The position numbers were made by a program, and so were the translations under genes. From the NCBI GenBank assembly GCA_002943765.1, contig PQWQ01000005.1, positions 1,612,001-1,676,000 on the forward strand: DNA of 64,000 nucleotides, in the 5' to 3' direction. The notes beneath the pieces are model-generated. The model was not told where the DNA came from. It made no database searches and saw nothing but the letters and a program-made list of their open reading frames with translations. The stretch comes from Psoroptes ovis (lineage: Eukaryota; Arthropoda; Arachnida; Sarcoptiformes; Psoroptidae). Of the stretch, positions 1 through 13,165 are shown piece after piece. Each line of letters opens with the position of its first letter. Position 1 is the stretch's first letter.

Positions 1-104
1 CACATCTGTCCAAAATATAAATCAAAATAACTTTGAATTCATAAAAAACTTTGTCATTTTCAAATTTTTGACAGAAGCGAATTGTGAATGAATGAAAATG
101 TTTT

Positions 105-279
105 TTAACCCTTTCGAAAATTGTGCTCAAAAAATTGTGTCCGTAAAGTTTTCGACGATTTTCAATGGCGTCTTCATTGATTAATGATCAAGAACTTTTC
201 GGTCACTGTCCAAATAATTTGAATTTGAGTCATAAAAATTTTAAAAAGCTTCAGAAATGAATGGGTTCGAAAGGGTTAA
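105..279. mobile_element. TTAA-flanked miniature inverted-repeat element (piggyBac-like)
   Basis: A 14-bp perfect inverted repeat, TTAACCCTTTCGAA at 105-118 and its complement at 266-279, bounds 175 bp without coding capacity. TTAA followed by CCC at both ends matches the target duplication and terminal bases of piggyBac-type transposons. The piggyBac assignment rests on the TTAA and CCC ends only. A second miniature element (135-208) lies inside. Confidence 0.55.
135..208. mobile_element. Miniature element copy A (GTCCGAAAAGTT family), nested
   Basis: The left end TTGTGTCCGTAAAGTTTT and the right end AACTTTTCGGTCACTG are inverted relatives of each other. The interior (GATTTTCAATGGC, then CATTGATTAA) matches copy E at 30968-31043. 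The copy is diverged and lies inside the TTAA element at 105-279. Confidence 0.45.
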
Positions 280-1662
280 CAGAGGACAAATTCGTCGTTT
301 ATTACCTGTAATTTCGTCGTGGATTTTGAATTTTGGTATGCAAATTTTTGTGAATTGACATTTTGACAATAAAATTTTAACGAGTTTTCGCATTTCGTTA
401 GATTTGCATGCAATTTCAGTTCAATTTCCGCTAAGAAATATTCAAAGGGTTATTTGTTTTTTGTCCACAGAAAAACATAAAAAATTTTACGAGTTTCATA
501 TGACAAACAACTTGCGTAATAAGGTTTCACCATTTAATCAGTCATTTTTATTCAGCTTTCTGGTTGAATTATCTAATATTTTGAGTTTTCATCCATCAAA
601 AGACAAAGCACAACCTAAAATTTTATGACCAAACATTTTTTACCAGTAAAATTTTTGGTCAAATTACCACCCGATTGGCTTCATATTGCGCTTTATGCTC
701 ACTGTTCACAAATTCAACGATTGAAAGCCATTTAAAAATTGCGGTTTCTGGCTGAATGAAGCCAATTCAAATTCTCCATTTGAATTCTCAAATCAATCGA
801 AATCCAATTGACCATTGATTGCATGAAAATATGAGGATTAACATTTCAAAGCATCGGAAAATGGGAGAAAATCTCTCCTCAAATAATAATGATAATGCTG
901 TTTTTGAATCGAAATTTCCTGAAAAAATTTTTCAAATTTTCAATTTGATTGATTTCCATAGATTTTCAACCCAAAATGATTCTATTTTGAGCCAATATTC
1001 GCTTTGTTTCACTTATCTGTTTACATGTCAAATGATCGCGTTTGAATGAATTTGATTTGTTTGTTTCATGTGATGATAATGATGATAACAATGTACCATA
1101 TCGTTCACATTGTTCGAAATCGTCATAATCATAATGATAATAGTTTCCAAGGAATTTTCTGATCCCATACTTATTCTGGGCAATATGGTTCGCTGATATG
1201 TACGAACGACTGAATGATAATCAGCTGTAAAATGTAAAAATAGAAATTTTATCCCCTTAAAATTTCAATCATTCAGTATTAAACATCGATCAAAACAATG
1301 TGAACACAGTTATATGTGAACGAATTCATATTGTCATTATTGTTGGCGCAATGTAATTCTGTTTTGATTTGAATTTTTATAAAATTTTTGATTTTTAAAT
1401 TTTCAAAATTTTCTTCAAATTACCATTTCGACACAAGTGGTGGGGATTAACCGAGTGGGGATTAAAACATTATTATTTTGTTTTTTTTTCACCAAAATTT
1501 AAAATCAAGAAAATTGGCGCCAAAAAACTTCAAAATGGCTTAAGGCTCTTTTCTGAAGCGTTTCAAGCCCATGAAATTTGCGTCGCTTTTTGATGTTCTC
1601 TGGTGGATGAAATTCTCGGGTGAAATCATTTTGATCGAACAACAAACTTTTACCGTAGAAAC

Positions 1663-1693
1663 TTTACCCGAGAATCGGGTAACTTCGGGTAAA
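1663..1693. repeat. Inverted repeat TTTACCCGA/TCGGGTAAA
   Basis: A 9-bp perfect inverted repeat with 13 bp between arms. A further TCGGGT lies in the spacer, so alternative hairpins are possible. No function can be assigned. Confidence 0.5.
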
Positions 1694-2308
1694 AATCAAA
1701 ATTTGGGAATTTCCAAGGAAAATTCTGCATCCGAAACTGGGGGAGAAATTTTCCTGGAAATTTCAGCGGCCAAAAAAACAAAGATTCGAAAATTTGAAAA
1801 TTCGAAAAATGAAAAATTATACATCGAAAAACACTCACCATCCAACAACTAATCACTGATTACCCAAATGTTTTGATGATGATGATGACGATGTCGTACA
1901 TGAAATAATCAGTTTAAATGTATTTTACTGCATGTTTTTTTTTTTTTTTTTTTGAACGATACATTTAATTTTATCATCATCATCATCATCATCACATGTT
2001 TCAATGTTTGACGATATCAGCAACGGCAACAACGGCAAATTTTCTCTTCGTCAAAAACGGGAAAAATTCCTGGAAAACATCAATCAACATGCTGATTATA
2101 TTTTTTCAAATTCGTTATATTCGGTGAAATACTCGGGAAAAATGATGAAAATATCGTTTCAAAAAAACGAATCATACCATTACATTTTCTGTCATTTACG
2201 ATATCTTTGGATTTTTTTCTCGTTCGTTTGTTTGAAAAAAAAAATTTTACCGAAAAATTTTCCATAAAATTTCAAATATAATCGGTAATATTGTGGTCTT
2301 GTCACCAA

Positions 2309-2326
2309 CACACACACACACACACA
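2309..2326. repeat. (CA)n microsatellite
   Basis: An uninterrupted CA run followed by ACAAC-type imperfect units. This is one of several CA/TG microsatellites in the window (others near 33035, 34085 and 34575). Confidence 0.9.
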
Positions 2327-5300
2327 ACACAACACAATACAATATATATATATCAGATCAGTATATTTGTGTTCAATTGTTATCGATTTTCGATTTAAAT
2401 ATATTTGTGTCCAATTTCATCATGGTTTATGGTGAACATTTTCGAGTATTTTTCAAATTTTAACGTGGGGAGAAAATTTCCAGGAATTTTTCGCTCATTC
2501 TTTTCATTTTTTTGGTTCCATTTTCAAAAACATGACATAATATGTTGATTCAGTGCATTTTCTTCTTGCAAGTTTTAACTTGAAAATATCCAAGAAAAGT
2601 ATTCGATATTTAATTTCATTAATTTCATTTGATATTCAAATGTTTTTTATTATCATTATTATCATCATTGTGATAATCATTTACAAGCATCAATATCTAC
2701 CCATAATTCAAATCATGTGCATAGCTTTGACTACCGGAAAAAACAAATGAAAATTTTTTGTTTACATACAACTTGCTGTTGAGCCAAATAAATAAGCTTG
2801 AACTTGCTCCGAAAAATATGATTCTTACATAAATATCAGAATTCCCAGAATCAATTAATAATATTGTTGCTCATTATTATTATTATTAGTACCAAAATGG
2901 AATATAATTTATTATTTACTGGTTTTACCAACATTTGTGACATTTTTTTTCATTTGACTTGAAGAATCATAAATATCAGTTATTATCAGTTAGTATAAGA
3001 CCAATAAACAAATCAAATAAATGTCAACAACACAACGTATGGTTTGATTTGTTGAATCGTTTGATCATGTTTTGATTTCTTCAATTTTCATTGGTCTCAA
3101 TGACTTTTAAGATTTTGAGACTCAAAATATTGAAAAATTCTTGCTCAAAATTAAATCCATAACACGATAATTACACAACAGCTTCAGTGAATGAATGTAC
3201 GATGTTGTCGTTTGCGAATGCTTTCGCAAACTTTTTTTTCAGGCCATAAGTTTTAGCCAAAAAGTATGAAAAAAGATTCGGCCAGAAAAAAAAAATCGTA
3301 AATTTTAATTTCAATCACATCCATCCGTAGACTAACATACTGCGTGGCCGTATGAACCATTTCACTGTGAACACATTTCTTGTTTTTCTTCATTGTTTTT
3401 TTCCTGTGTTTCATATCGTCGATTTCAATTAAAACAAATTTCATTTTAATTTATGTTTATTACCATCAATTTTTTGTTTTCAGTTTCAATCTCATCATGT
3501 TCTCTCTCGCTCTCCATTTATTCAATTCAATTTATGGTTATGATTATGATTATTGTTTAAAGATGTTTTGCTTGCTTTTGTTGGCTGTTGTTGTTGTTGT
3601 TGATTATTATTATTATTATCATCATCATGATTATTACAATTGTAGCAATTATTGTAAATTAAATTTTATCAAATCATTATTCAAATTCAAAGAATAATGG
3701 CACTTCTTATATGTTAAAATATATATTTGATTTGATAATATTGGATTTTACATCAGGAAATATATTAAATGTTCAAGAAAAAAATATGGTTCGATTTGGT
3801 CCATTGATCATTGATTATTACCATTTTTATCAGAATTTCATCTGTGTCTATGAAATGCATAATAAATTTCCGGAAATTTTTTCGAAAATTTTCAAAATTT
3901 TCATTTTCCGATCGGTCAAATATTCTTGGAAATTTGCTTCGAAAGTCTCTACGAAATCTTCAAGATTTTGATTGTAAATCCATAAACGAAATCATTATTT
4001 TTCATTGAAAATGTTGTTGATGATGCTTGGCGATATAATACATTAATTCATTTCATTAATTGATTGTTTTTGCTAATTTCAGCATTTTGGGAAAATATTC
4101 TTCGAATTGAAATTTGAATATTCATAAATTTGACGTTTGTCATTTCATGTGGAATTGAAAATAGAAAATCATTGAATTGGATCATTTTGCGAGAAAATAA
4201 AAAAATTTTACGACCATAGAAAATAAATAAAATGACCAGAAATTTGATTGTTGTTGATTGCTTGCTGCTTTGTTCGTTCGTTGGTTTGTGACAGTTCAAT
4301 GGCCTTTTTATTTGAGAGAAAAATGAATGGATTCAAAAATATTCGTAGAAAACAATCCACAAATTTTCAAATTCTTAGAAATTATTTGAAATTACTTCAA
4401 GTACTTCGAGTCAATAAATCTAATTCTTAAGAATTTTGACCAAGAACTACACAGCCAGATGTGACTAAATATTTTGGTCATTGAATGAGCTCGTCGGACT
4501 GACGTAAATTTCTTTGGTAATTATTCATCGAGTACAAACAAAAAGGGTTAAAATGATTTTCAATTATCAAATAATTTATCATTACTCATTTCCTCATTTT
4601 TCAATTCTTCTGGATTGATCACAAGTTTTAGAATCTAAAATTTTAATGTTCATCATGGTGAAGCCTTTAATTGCACAATTGATTTGTTTATAATTGGAAA
4701 TGAAATGAGTTTTTAAAGGATTCAAAAATCACGGGAAACCATACAATTTCTTCTTTAAATAGTGATAATCATGGCAATTATAATTAAATAATTGATTTAC
4801 AATATGTTCTTGCTGTGTTTGAAAGGCTGTTCACGAATGAATTGAAATCATCATTTCTATTCATTTCTTCTGAAATTTTCATTCATCACACAATTCCAGC
4901 ATGAACGAACAATATTTTGGCTCGTGTTATTAGTGAATAATGGATTAACAATGATAATTTCGGTTGAAAATTTGAAAAATCATCAAATTATCGGACAAAA
5001 TTGAAAATTTCTCAGAATTTTTCTCTCCCCACCACCACCGAGCATTACCAACTTTTCACATTGTTTCATTACATACATTCATAATAATAACGATAATAAT
5101 ATTCACACAATTTCTGATTATATAAACGTATATTACCGACATTATTACCGAACATATATTAAAGATGCAAAATGAGGAAAAAAATTAGAAAAAAAACATT
5201 AAAAATTATTACAACCACCACCATTCATTGTGATATTATGGAAAAATTATATTCATTATTATACGCGTAAATCATATTACATAATAATGGTAAAATATCA

Positions 5301-6999
5301 TCATGATAATAAGGAAATATTGAAATTCAAAATATATTTCATCGAATTATTCATTGAATTATTATTATTATTTTAAATTTTCATTGAATTTGAGAATTTT
5401 TTTTTGAGAATTTTCAAATTCATTTGTTCATAGAATTTTTCCCAATATTCTATTTTATACGCGAGAACACAATATTTTAATGGCTTCCATATTCAATATT
5501 CCACATAGTGCTTCCATATACATATTGAATTCAATACAATTAAAGTTTTAAAAATTGAAAATAAAAAAATCCAATTCAATTGTTCACGATGCATTATATG
5601 GTTATGATGTTGATGTTGATGATGCTGACGATGATGATCGTAAATTATCTGCTCAAATGTCAAATTTTTAAATATTATTATTATTATTATTACGATTATT
5701 ATGACGATTATTATCATCGATGAATTTTTAAATATTAAAAATATTTTACATTTTAAAAATAAATTTTTTTTTTGGCTAAAAATAAGCGAAAAAAAATTCA
5801 TAAATTTAGTAATTTATAACCCATAGAATTCATGTATATTTTAACATCGTATAAATATTCACTAATTCATATGAAGCCAAATGGTAATAATAATAATAAT
5901 AATAATAACTTCAATGAACTAAACAAAGAAAATGAAAATTATTTGAATATTTTTTTTGGATCATTCATATATTTCCAAATTATTATCATCATTATTATTA
6001 TTATTTGAATAACACGTGTCATTACAATATAAATATTTTTATGATCCAGAACTTTTTTCCAATTGTTTGTTTGCTTGCTTGAATGTCGAAAATGCATAAA
6101 GTTTTTATCATCATCAGCATATTCGTATGTTTATTACATAGTATTTCCCATTGAAATTTTCATTATGGAAAAATTGAATAAAATAAAATTAAGAAACATG
6201 AAACATCATTTGCTGTTTGTGGATGATGACGATGTTCGTATCTTTCGTATTCTTGTTTATTCATAAGTTTTCCCATCTTTTTTATTCGATTGTTGTTTTT
6301 TTTATTGCTTCTATGAGAATTATATTTCTCGTATGTTTATTTCACTGAAAATTTAAAATCAAATTTGAATTTAAAGTTGGTTAAATTCAAAACCAAATTT
6401 AAATTCAAATTTATTTTCGAATAATAAGAAGCAGATGTTCTTTTGGCTGAGGTTTGCTTTTGGCTTAGATTTGTGTACGATTATTTCTGGTTTTTTTCCT
6501 TCTTGATGTTCATTTCTTGATTCAAGATTGAATTCACCTTTAAATTGGATCTCTTTTCAGCTGTTTCGATTCAGTTGTTCTTTGATTATTTGATTATGAC
6601 ATACAATAGCGAAAAATATTTTGACATTCAATTTGATTATGGCAAAAAAAGAAAGAGTTGCTGCTGATGAATCAAATCTTTGCTTTGATTCATTTGATTT
6701 CATTTTATTCCGCTCATTATTTATTGCATTTATTTGTTTGTTTATTAAGTTTATTATTTGTGAACTTAATTTCATTAAGTTTCATCATCATCATTTCTTT
6801 CATTCATTTTCTCCTTTGGTTATTATTCACATGTTTATTATTATTATTATTATTTCCAGTTAATTTCAAGCATATTTTCAGTTATTTCAATTGCATTTAG
6901 ATTCAATTCAAATGCCAATAATAATAATAATGAACCATAAATGAACATTTTAGGAGTTTTTTTCGAAGCCTTTCTTCTTGTTGATGCAAATTTTTGACA

Positions 7000-7018
7000 T
7001 TTGCCCTTTAGGGCAAAA
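7000..7018. repeat. Palindrome TTTGCCCTTTAGGGCAAAA
   Basis: A near-perfect hairpin: TTTGCCCT, then TT, then AGGGCAAA. Related palindromes with TTTGCC arms occur at 10048-10063 and 49510-49525, so this may be a small dispersed hairpin family or a recurrent binding site. Confidence 0.5.
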
Positions 7019-10000
7019 CATATACACATGCATAATAAAACATGAATTTTTCTTACTTAATTTACTTGTATATTCTTAATTTTTTTGGATCCGTAAATCA
7101 TTATGATTATTCGTTGTTCCATACTTTGTAATAATAAAAAACAGGCAAAATTGATTAACAAACTGAACGATAATAATAATTACAATTATGATCATAATCA
7201 AATGAGCATAACCAATCAGAATTTTGCATTACATTTTTCACAGGAAAAATATTTCCATATTTTCACATTTATGAATAAAATTATTCATTTGTTCATATTC
7301 ATATTCCTGTATTTGATTTACCTTGATCTTGAATCATATTCAAAGATGTGACTATTATTATTGTGATTTCATTGTTTTTGCCTAAGAAAAACAAAAAATG
7401 ATCGAAAATTTCATTAGAATTGCTTCGGAAATTTTCATAAGCTTTGCTATGCTTGTGGATATTCAAATTTGACAGTTCTGTTGAAATTACATAATAATAA
7501 TGTTGTGTGAACATGTGTGTGTGATTTTACATTTCTTCAGTCTTTCGGTTTTTCGGTCTTTTTTTCTTGGTTTATTATCGTTATTATCATCAACTAACCA
7601 CCACATGATGATGGGGAAAATTCTACGAAAACTGAAACACTGCATCAATGAATCGATGTATGTACCATACTGTTCATTGATTCATTGAAAGAAAAAAATC
7701 TTTCGGAAAGATGTTTGATATTTTTTCTTGTTGAGTTTGTTGTTTCACTTTAAATTTGTTCTTATTATCATCACCATCATCAAACAATAATATGATGACC
7801 ATCATTATTATATCATGATCATTGATTATAATGGCCGACTTTGAGTGTTTTTTTTTCATTTAACGAATTTCAATGTGTTTGGCATTTTGAGAATAAAATT
7901 TTTTTTTTCACGAGAAAAATGAGCTCGAAAAGATGCCAAATGTTTTTTCTCATTTTTTTTTTTGTTTTGATTTCGATGATATTTGCTATGAATGTTTCAA
8001 CATTTCTTGGTCATTATTATTCTCATATTATTATTCATATGACCATTAAAAAACGAATAAACTCATAATTCACGTTAAATTTTTTATTTTCGATCCGAGA
8101 AAAAATTTCCAGTGAAAAACAAATGAAATTTTCTTTGATCTCTTGTATTTTCATCATTTTTTCTAAGGATTTATGGAAAAAATAAATAAATAAATGAATC
8201 AAATAAATCAAAAAATACATAGAAAACATATAAAATAAATAAACTAACTCTAACAATGTCCACTCTAAGGCCTATTTCTAAAGCAAATTTGATGGCCATG
8301 TTTCCTCTCATTTTGGTGGATGTTTTCGAGTAAAAAAACTAATGAAAAGTGTGAAAACTGAGATGAAACATGAAGATTCCAGGAAAAATAATTGAATTTA
8401 TATTCTCTTGGCTATGTGTATTAAGTGTTATTCTTTCATTCATATTCATTATCATTCATTCATTTGTTCAAAATTTGTTCATTTCAAAAAGGGACTAATT
8501 GTTTTAAATGAACAAAAAATTTTTGAAATTAAATTTCATTGAAATTTTTGAAGTTTTGAAAATTTTCAAAAATTTCAAAAACCTTTTAAATCAATTAGAA
8601 AAAAAATTTAAATTAAAAAAATTTCAAGTTTCAAGTTTTTAGTTTTTCTGGTGAATCATAATTGTTATTATTATTGCTATCATGATCATGATACACATTT
8701 TGGATAAAATTTCAATAATTTCATCCAAATAATGATAATAATAACAATAAATTTCATATGGTCATATAATAAAATTAATAATAATAATAATTATTATTAT
8801 GATGCTAATTAATTCAGATCCAGCAAATATAAGGACACCACTCTTCAAAATAATAATAATAATAATAAATTTGAAACAATTGATATTATAATACAATATA
8901 ATCCAGTCAATGGTTATTTTTGGAAATTCTAGAAAACTAAAAAAAAAAAAAATTCAATTAATTGCGACCATCTGTATCATCAGCATCATTTTTTCATGTT
9001 AATTCTTTGCATCCTTTTTTTATTGTTATTAAAACAAATTAAAATTATGATTATGAGGGGGCAAAAGAAAATAATTTGTTGCCATCATAGTAATAATGCG
9101 AATAATTCATACTAATATCTAATAAAAATAATGTAAAATATATGAAAAATAAATAAATTGAAAGCAAAATAAAAATAAAACTTAATCCTTTTAATATATA
9201 TGTTTAATAGAATATGTACGTGATTCTTTTTTCAATATTTTTAGTATCAAGTATATATTTAAATGTGTGTGCAATTGCACACAATACATTGAAAATACAT
9301 AGGAAACAGGAGCAAATATTTCCATATGTTTTTTTAGAGGGATATTTTTTAACAATTCAGAATTTCTATCGACTATTTTGAAATGAAAAAAAAAAAACAT
9401 AAATAAATGAAAATAAATGAAAGGGTTGAAATAATTTTGTTACTTTGGCGAATTTTGTCTTTTCATTTTGTATTTTTTTTTCAGGGTTATTCTTTCCTGG
9501 TTTTAAATCTATTTTATTACGATTTTTTTCATGGTAAAAAAAATATTGAAATGATAATAATAATAACCATAATAATAAATCCAATGGGAAATAGAGTGAA
9601 ACAGAATGAAAAAATCTTAAAATCTACATAATAACAATAACAATAATAAGGCCATTTACCTCAATGCAAAAGTTTGGTGTCCGCATTTTTAATTTTTCGC
9701 ATCATTTTTTTTTTTCACTTCTATATGCTTTGATGATGCTGCAGCTGATGATGATGATGATGATGGTAATGGCTGCCGATGATGACGCCCAAACATTCAT
9801 GCACATAACAACATACAATATATCACTAAATACGCTCACTTTTATAGTGTCGAATTGGGCGCCATATTAACACACAAATAATGTCGAGTATTGAATTTAT
9901 TTTTTGTTGAATTTATGAGAATCACAAGATGTTGCTGTAATTAGTGCCTGAATTCGTTGTTTGTAAATTATTATCAAGATAATGAATTGTTGTCGTTGCT

Positions 10001-10047
10001 GTTGTAAGTGTTTTCACACAAATGAATTATTATTAAAAAGATAACAG

Positions 10048-10063
10048 TTTGCCTAAAGGCAAA
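10048..10063. repeat. Palindrome TTTGCCTAAAGGCAAA
   Basis: An inverted repeat with 6-bp arms and a 4-nt loop (TAAA), sharing the TTTGCC/GGCAAA arms of the palindromes at 7000 and 49510. Confidence 0.5.
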
Positions 10064-11296
10064 TTTAAAAGATAATGAAATTTTTGATTTTTTTTCAAAT
10101 TTTTTAAATTAGCAAAATCTTACATTTCACAGATTAAAAGTGTTCAAAGTCATAATGTAAGCTGAAAAATTTAATGTAATTTGAATTTCCGATTGTTGTT
10201 TATTTATGTTGTTGTTTTGGTTGTCATTTTGATGATGATTTCGTCATGATTATAATCAATCGTTGAACATTTCGAGGTTTGAGATGATTATAATAATAAT
10301 AAACAAAACAATAACACGTATCATGAATCACATTATTTATTTGACATTATCATTCATTTTAATTATTATTATCGTTATGATCGTCATTTTTGGCTTCCAG
10401 CGATAAGAAATAGACCTTAAAAACACTAACAACACAAAAACAATAACAATAAAGATAATAATAGGTGAATTTTTAAAAATCGAAATTAGTCCGAATAATT
10501 TTCTTTCTGAGTAATAAATTACATGTTCACATATTAAATCTTGTGATTTTGAAATGGGTGATTACGAATGATGATCTGAAGATTTAAAGCAAACAGAAAT
10601 TATTAAACATTAAATTATTTAACATTAAACTTAAAATTTGTAAAATGGCGCCATTATGATTGATTGATTGATGAATTTGTGGATAAAAATTTCTTTTTTG
10701 ATAAAATTCGTGGGAAAATTTATATTTCAAATTAATCGATTGATTTCTTTTTCATTTTTCTCGAGTTCTTTTCAATAATATTAATCATTCATTTCGATTA
10801 TTATGTTGTCTAGTTGAAAAATAGCAAATTTACAAGACGAAATTGAGCTCAAATTTTTGATGAAACGTTCTTGCTTCCCCCATTCAAAAGTGAATACTCA
10901 TTTGTTTATTAAATTTATTCGGCTTTTTATATCAGAAATTTTTTTGAATCTCCATAGCTATTAATAATTATTTGTTATTGTGAGAAAAAGACAAAATTGC
11001 ACTTCTATCCCCAAAAATAAATATATTTATCACTGTAGGAGGGGAAACACATTGATTCATCCATTTGATTGTTGTTTTACTGATATATTTACATATTCAT
11101 TCATTCATATGTTTAACTGATTGAGAAATTTGAAAAAAAAATTTAAAAAATAAGTAAAATAAATAAAAAAAAGGGGACAATATTATTACTTTGATACTTA
11201 CACATATTATATATATGATAAAATGATTTTATATATAATTTCCCGGCATTTTTCATTTATTTTTATTTGTATTTTCATCATGTTGTTGTCGGCGGC

Positions 11297-11318
11297 GGCG
11301 GTAGAAATTTTAACCGCC
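11297..11318. repeat. GC-rich hairpin upstream of the transporter gene
   Basis: GGCGGT and ACCGCC form a 6-bp inverted repeat around a 10-bp AT-rich spacer, directly after a (GGC)n run. It lies about 370 bp before the MFS gene start and is one of the few GC-rich patches in the region. A promoter role is speculative. Confidence 0.35.
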
Positions 11319-11688
11319 TTGAAACGCCGAGTAACAAAGAAAAATTACCGAAAAAAATAAAAAAAATGAAAAAATTCGAATTTCCGAGAAAATTTCTTTT
11401 CTTAATGGCACATTAGCGCCATCTGTCAGAAAAAATTTTAAAACTCAAGCGAAGAAAAAATTAAATCACGTGGCCTTCAAATGTTGCAATTTTCTTTGCA
11501 TCACTTTTCTTGAAATCAATTGATTAATTAATTTTTTGCTGAATTATGTAAATTTTTTTTTTTGCGTGTCACTGAATTTAGAAAAAGTTGCGATACATCT
11601 GCGTATTGCTACGCATCAAAAATGTAATCATTGAAATGTTGATCAATTTGAAATAAATTAAAACTAAATTTTGAATTTCTGATGAAAT

Positions 11689-13128
11689 ATGGCCATAACT
11701 TGGCCACTTAAATTACATTATCTGCTTTGGTTCGGTTCACTGAGTGGCATATTACCATTTGTATCGATATTCGCACGTGAACATTTGAAAATATCAGCCG
11801 AACATGTTGGAATATTATTCTGTATTTTACCATTTATTGTTTCATTACTTAAACCATTGATTTGTTCAATTGCTGATCGTTATGATTCGCATACGGGAGC
11901 ATTATTATTATCACAATCAATAACATTACTTGGTTATGGACTATTAGTATCGATTCCATGGTTATTGAAATGGATACAGCCCCAAATACTTTGGTGGATA
12001 TTTTGTTCATTGATTTTGGCTGCAAATACTGCAATGGGTTCCGCTATTTCACTTACAGATTATTTGGTTATCAACGAAGTTGAACAATTAGCTGACAATC
12101 GTAAAAATAGTTATGGAAGCTATCGTATTTGGGGTACCATTGGTTATGGTGTTTTCGGTTAGTAAACTCAAATACAAATTCACTTTGAAATTAAAACATG
12201 ATTCCCCTGTTAATTTACAGGAATTTTATCCGGCATCATCAATGATAATTATGATTTTCACTTGCCTTATCTTATACCTGGATTAATTATGTTCATTTTT
12301 ATTGAATCTTTTGATATGATAACCATATGGAAATTTTATCGCAATAACCCACATGAACATGAGTCCCAACTTTCACACGAACATAAGGCCATTGATATTG
12401 GCTTCTTCAGGTCGATACTAAAAATATTCGAACAAATCTACCAAATATATCGACATTATCCGACATTATTACAACATTCATTGATAATATTAATATTCGG
12501 TATATTGACATCATTTCATTGGTCATTTTTCTTTTGGTATTTAGAAGATTTAAGAGGCAAAGATTCATTGCTGATGGGTTTATGTATATTTGTTGAAAGT
12601 TTTCTTGGTGAAATACCAATATTTTATCTATCTGATCGTATTATACAATATTTTGGTCCAATCTATTCACAATTGATTGCATTATTTGCATTTAGTTTAC
12701 GTTATTTTGCATATGGTTATGTATTAGAACAAAATAATGGCCTTTATTGGGATGTATTGACGGTTGAAATATTACAAGGTTTAACATTTTCATTATTTTA
12801 TTCTTGTATGACACATGTGGCAAATTATTATGCAAACAAATGTGATAATATTGATTCTTTATATATTAAGAAAAAAGATGATGATAATGAAAAATCACCA
12901 ATACAAACCATAACGCATTCGACAATCAAACCAAGCGCAACAATGCAATCATTATTTTCATCTTATTATGAAGGCATTGGACTCGGTATTGGTTCATTGA
13001 TTGGTGGCCATATTATCAATGCATATGGTATACGTTCGATTTGGTGTTTCGGTACATATCTGAGTATTTTGATTATTATATTAAATATATTTATTGAATT
13101 GATCAAAAAAATTTCAAATGAAAAATAA
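11689..13128 (+). CDS. MFSD6-like major facilitator superfamily transporter
   Basis: Two exons, 11689-12157 and 12221-13128, joined across a 63-bp GT-AG intron (phase 1), give 458 residues. The N-terminus (LKLHYLLWFGSLSGILPFVSIF, shown here only as pattern: TM1 with GILPF) and the loop motif SIADRYD after TM2 fit the MFS_1_like/MFSD6 family of 12-helix carriers. Hydrophobic helices continue to the end, with a polar loop near residues 370-395. The family sits in membranes; substrates of MFSD6-like proteins are not established, so none is given. The start is the first ATG, with AT-rich leader before it. The stop TAA lies within AATAAA (13124-13129), and the gene is convergent with the elongase, with 37 bp between stop codons. 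Confidence 0.82.
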
Positions 13129-13165
13129 AAATTAATATTTAATTCCAATTTGATTTTTTTTTTAT

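Larger units (their letters stand above)
1..11688. other. Gene-poor AT-rich region
   Basis: I see no convincing protein-coding gene in this 11.7-kb stretch. The open frames are short and made of simple-sequence translations (poly-Ile, Met, Asp, His from TAA/GAT/ATG repeats), they overlap on both strands, and they show no recognisable domain. The DNA is rich in (TTA)n, (GAT)n and poly-T tracts. Structured exceptions are listed separately. It could hold distal promoter sequence, long introns of a gene outside the window, or non-coding transcripts. Confidence 0.6.

Noticed and set aside
1704..1713. NF-kB-like site GGGAATTTCC
   Set aside because: An exact consensus match, but a single 10-bp AT-containing word far from any supported gene carries little weight.
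404..10000. Many open frames of 60-105 codons on both strands
   Set aside because: They translate simple repeats (poly-Ile, Asp, His, Phe), overlap each other antisense, and lack domains or splice logic.
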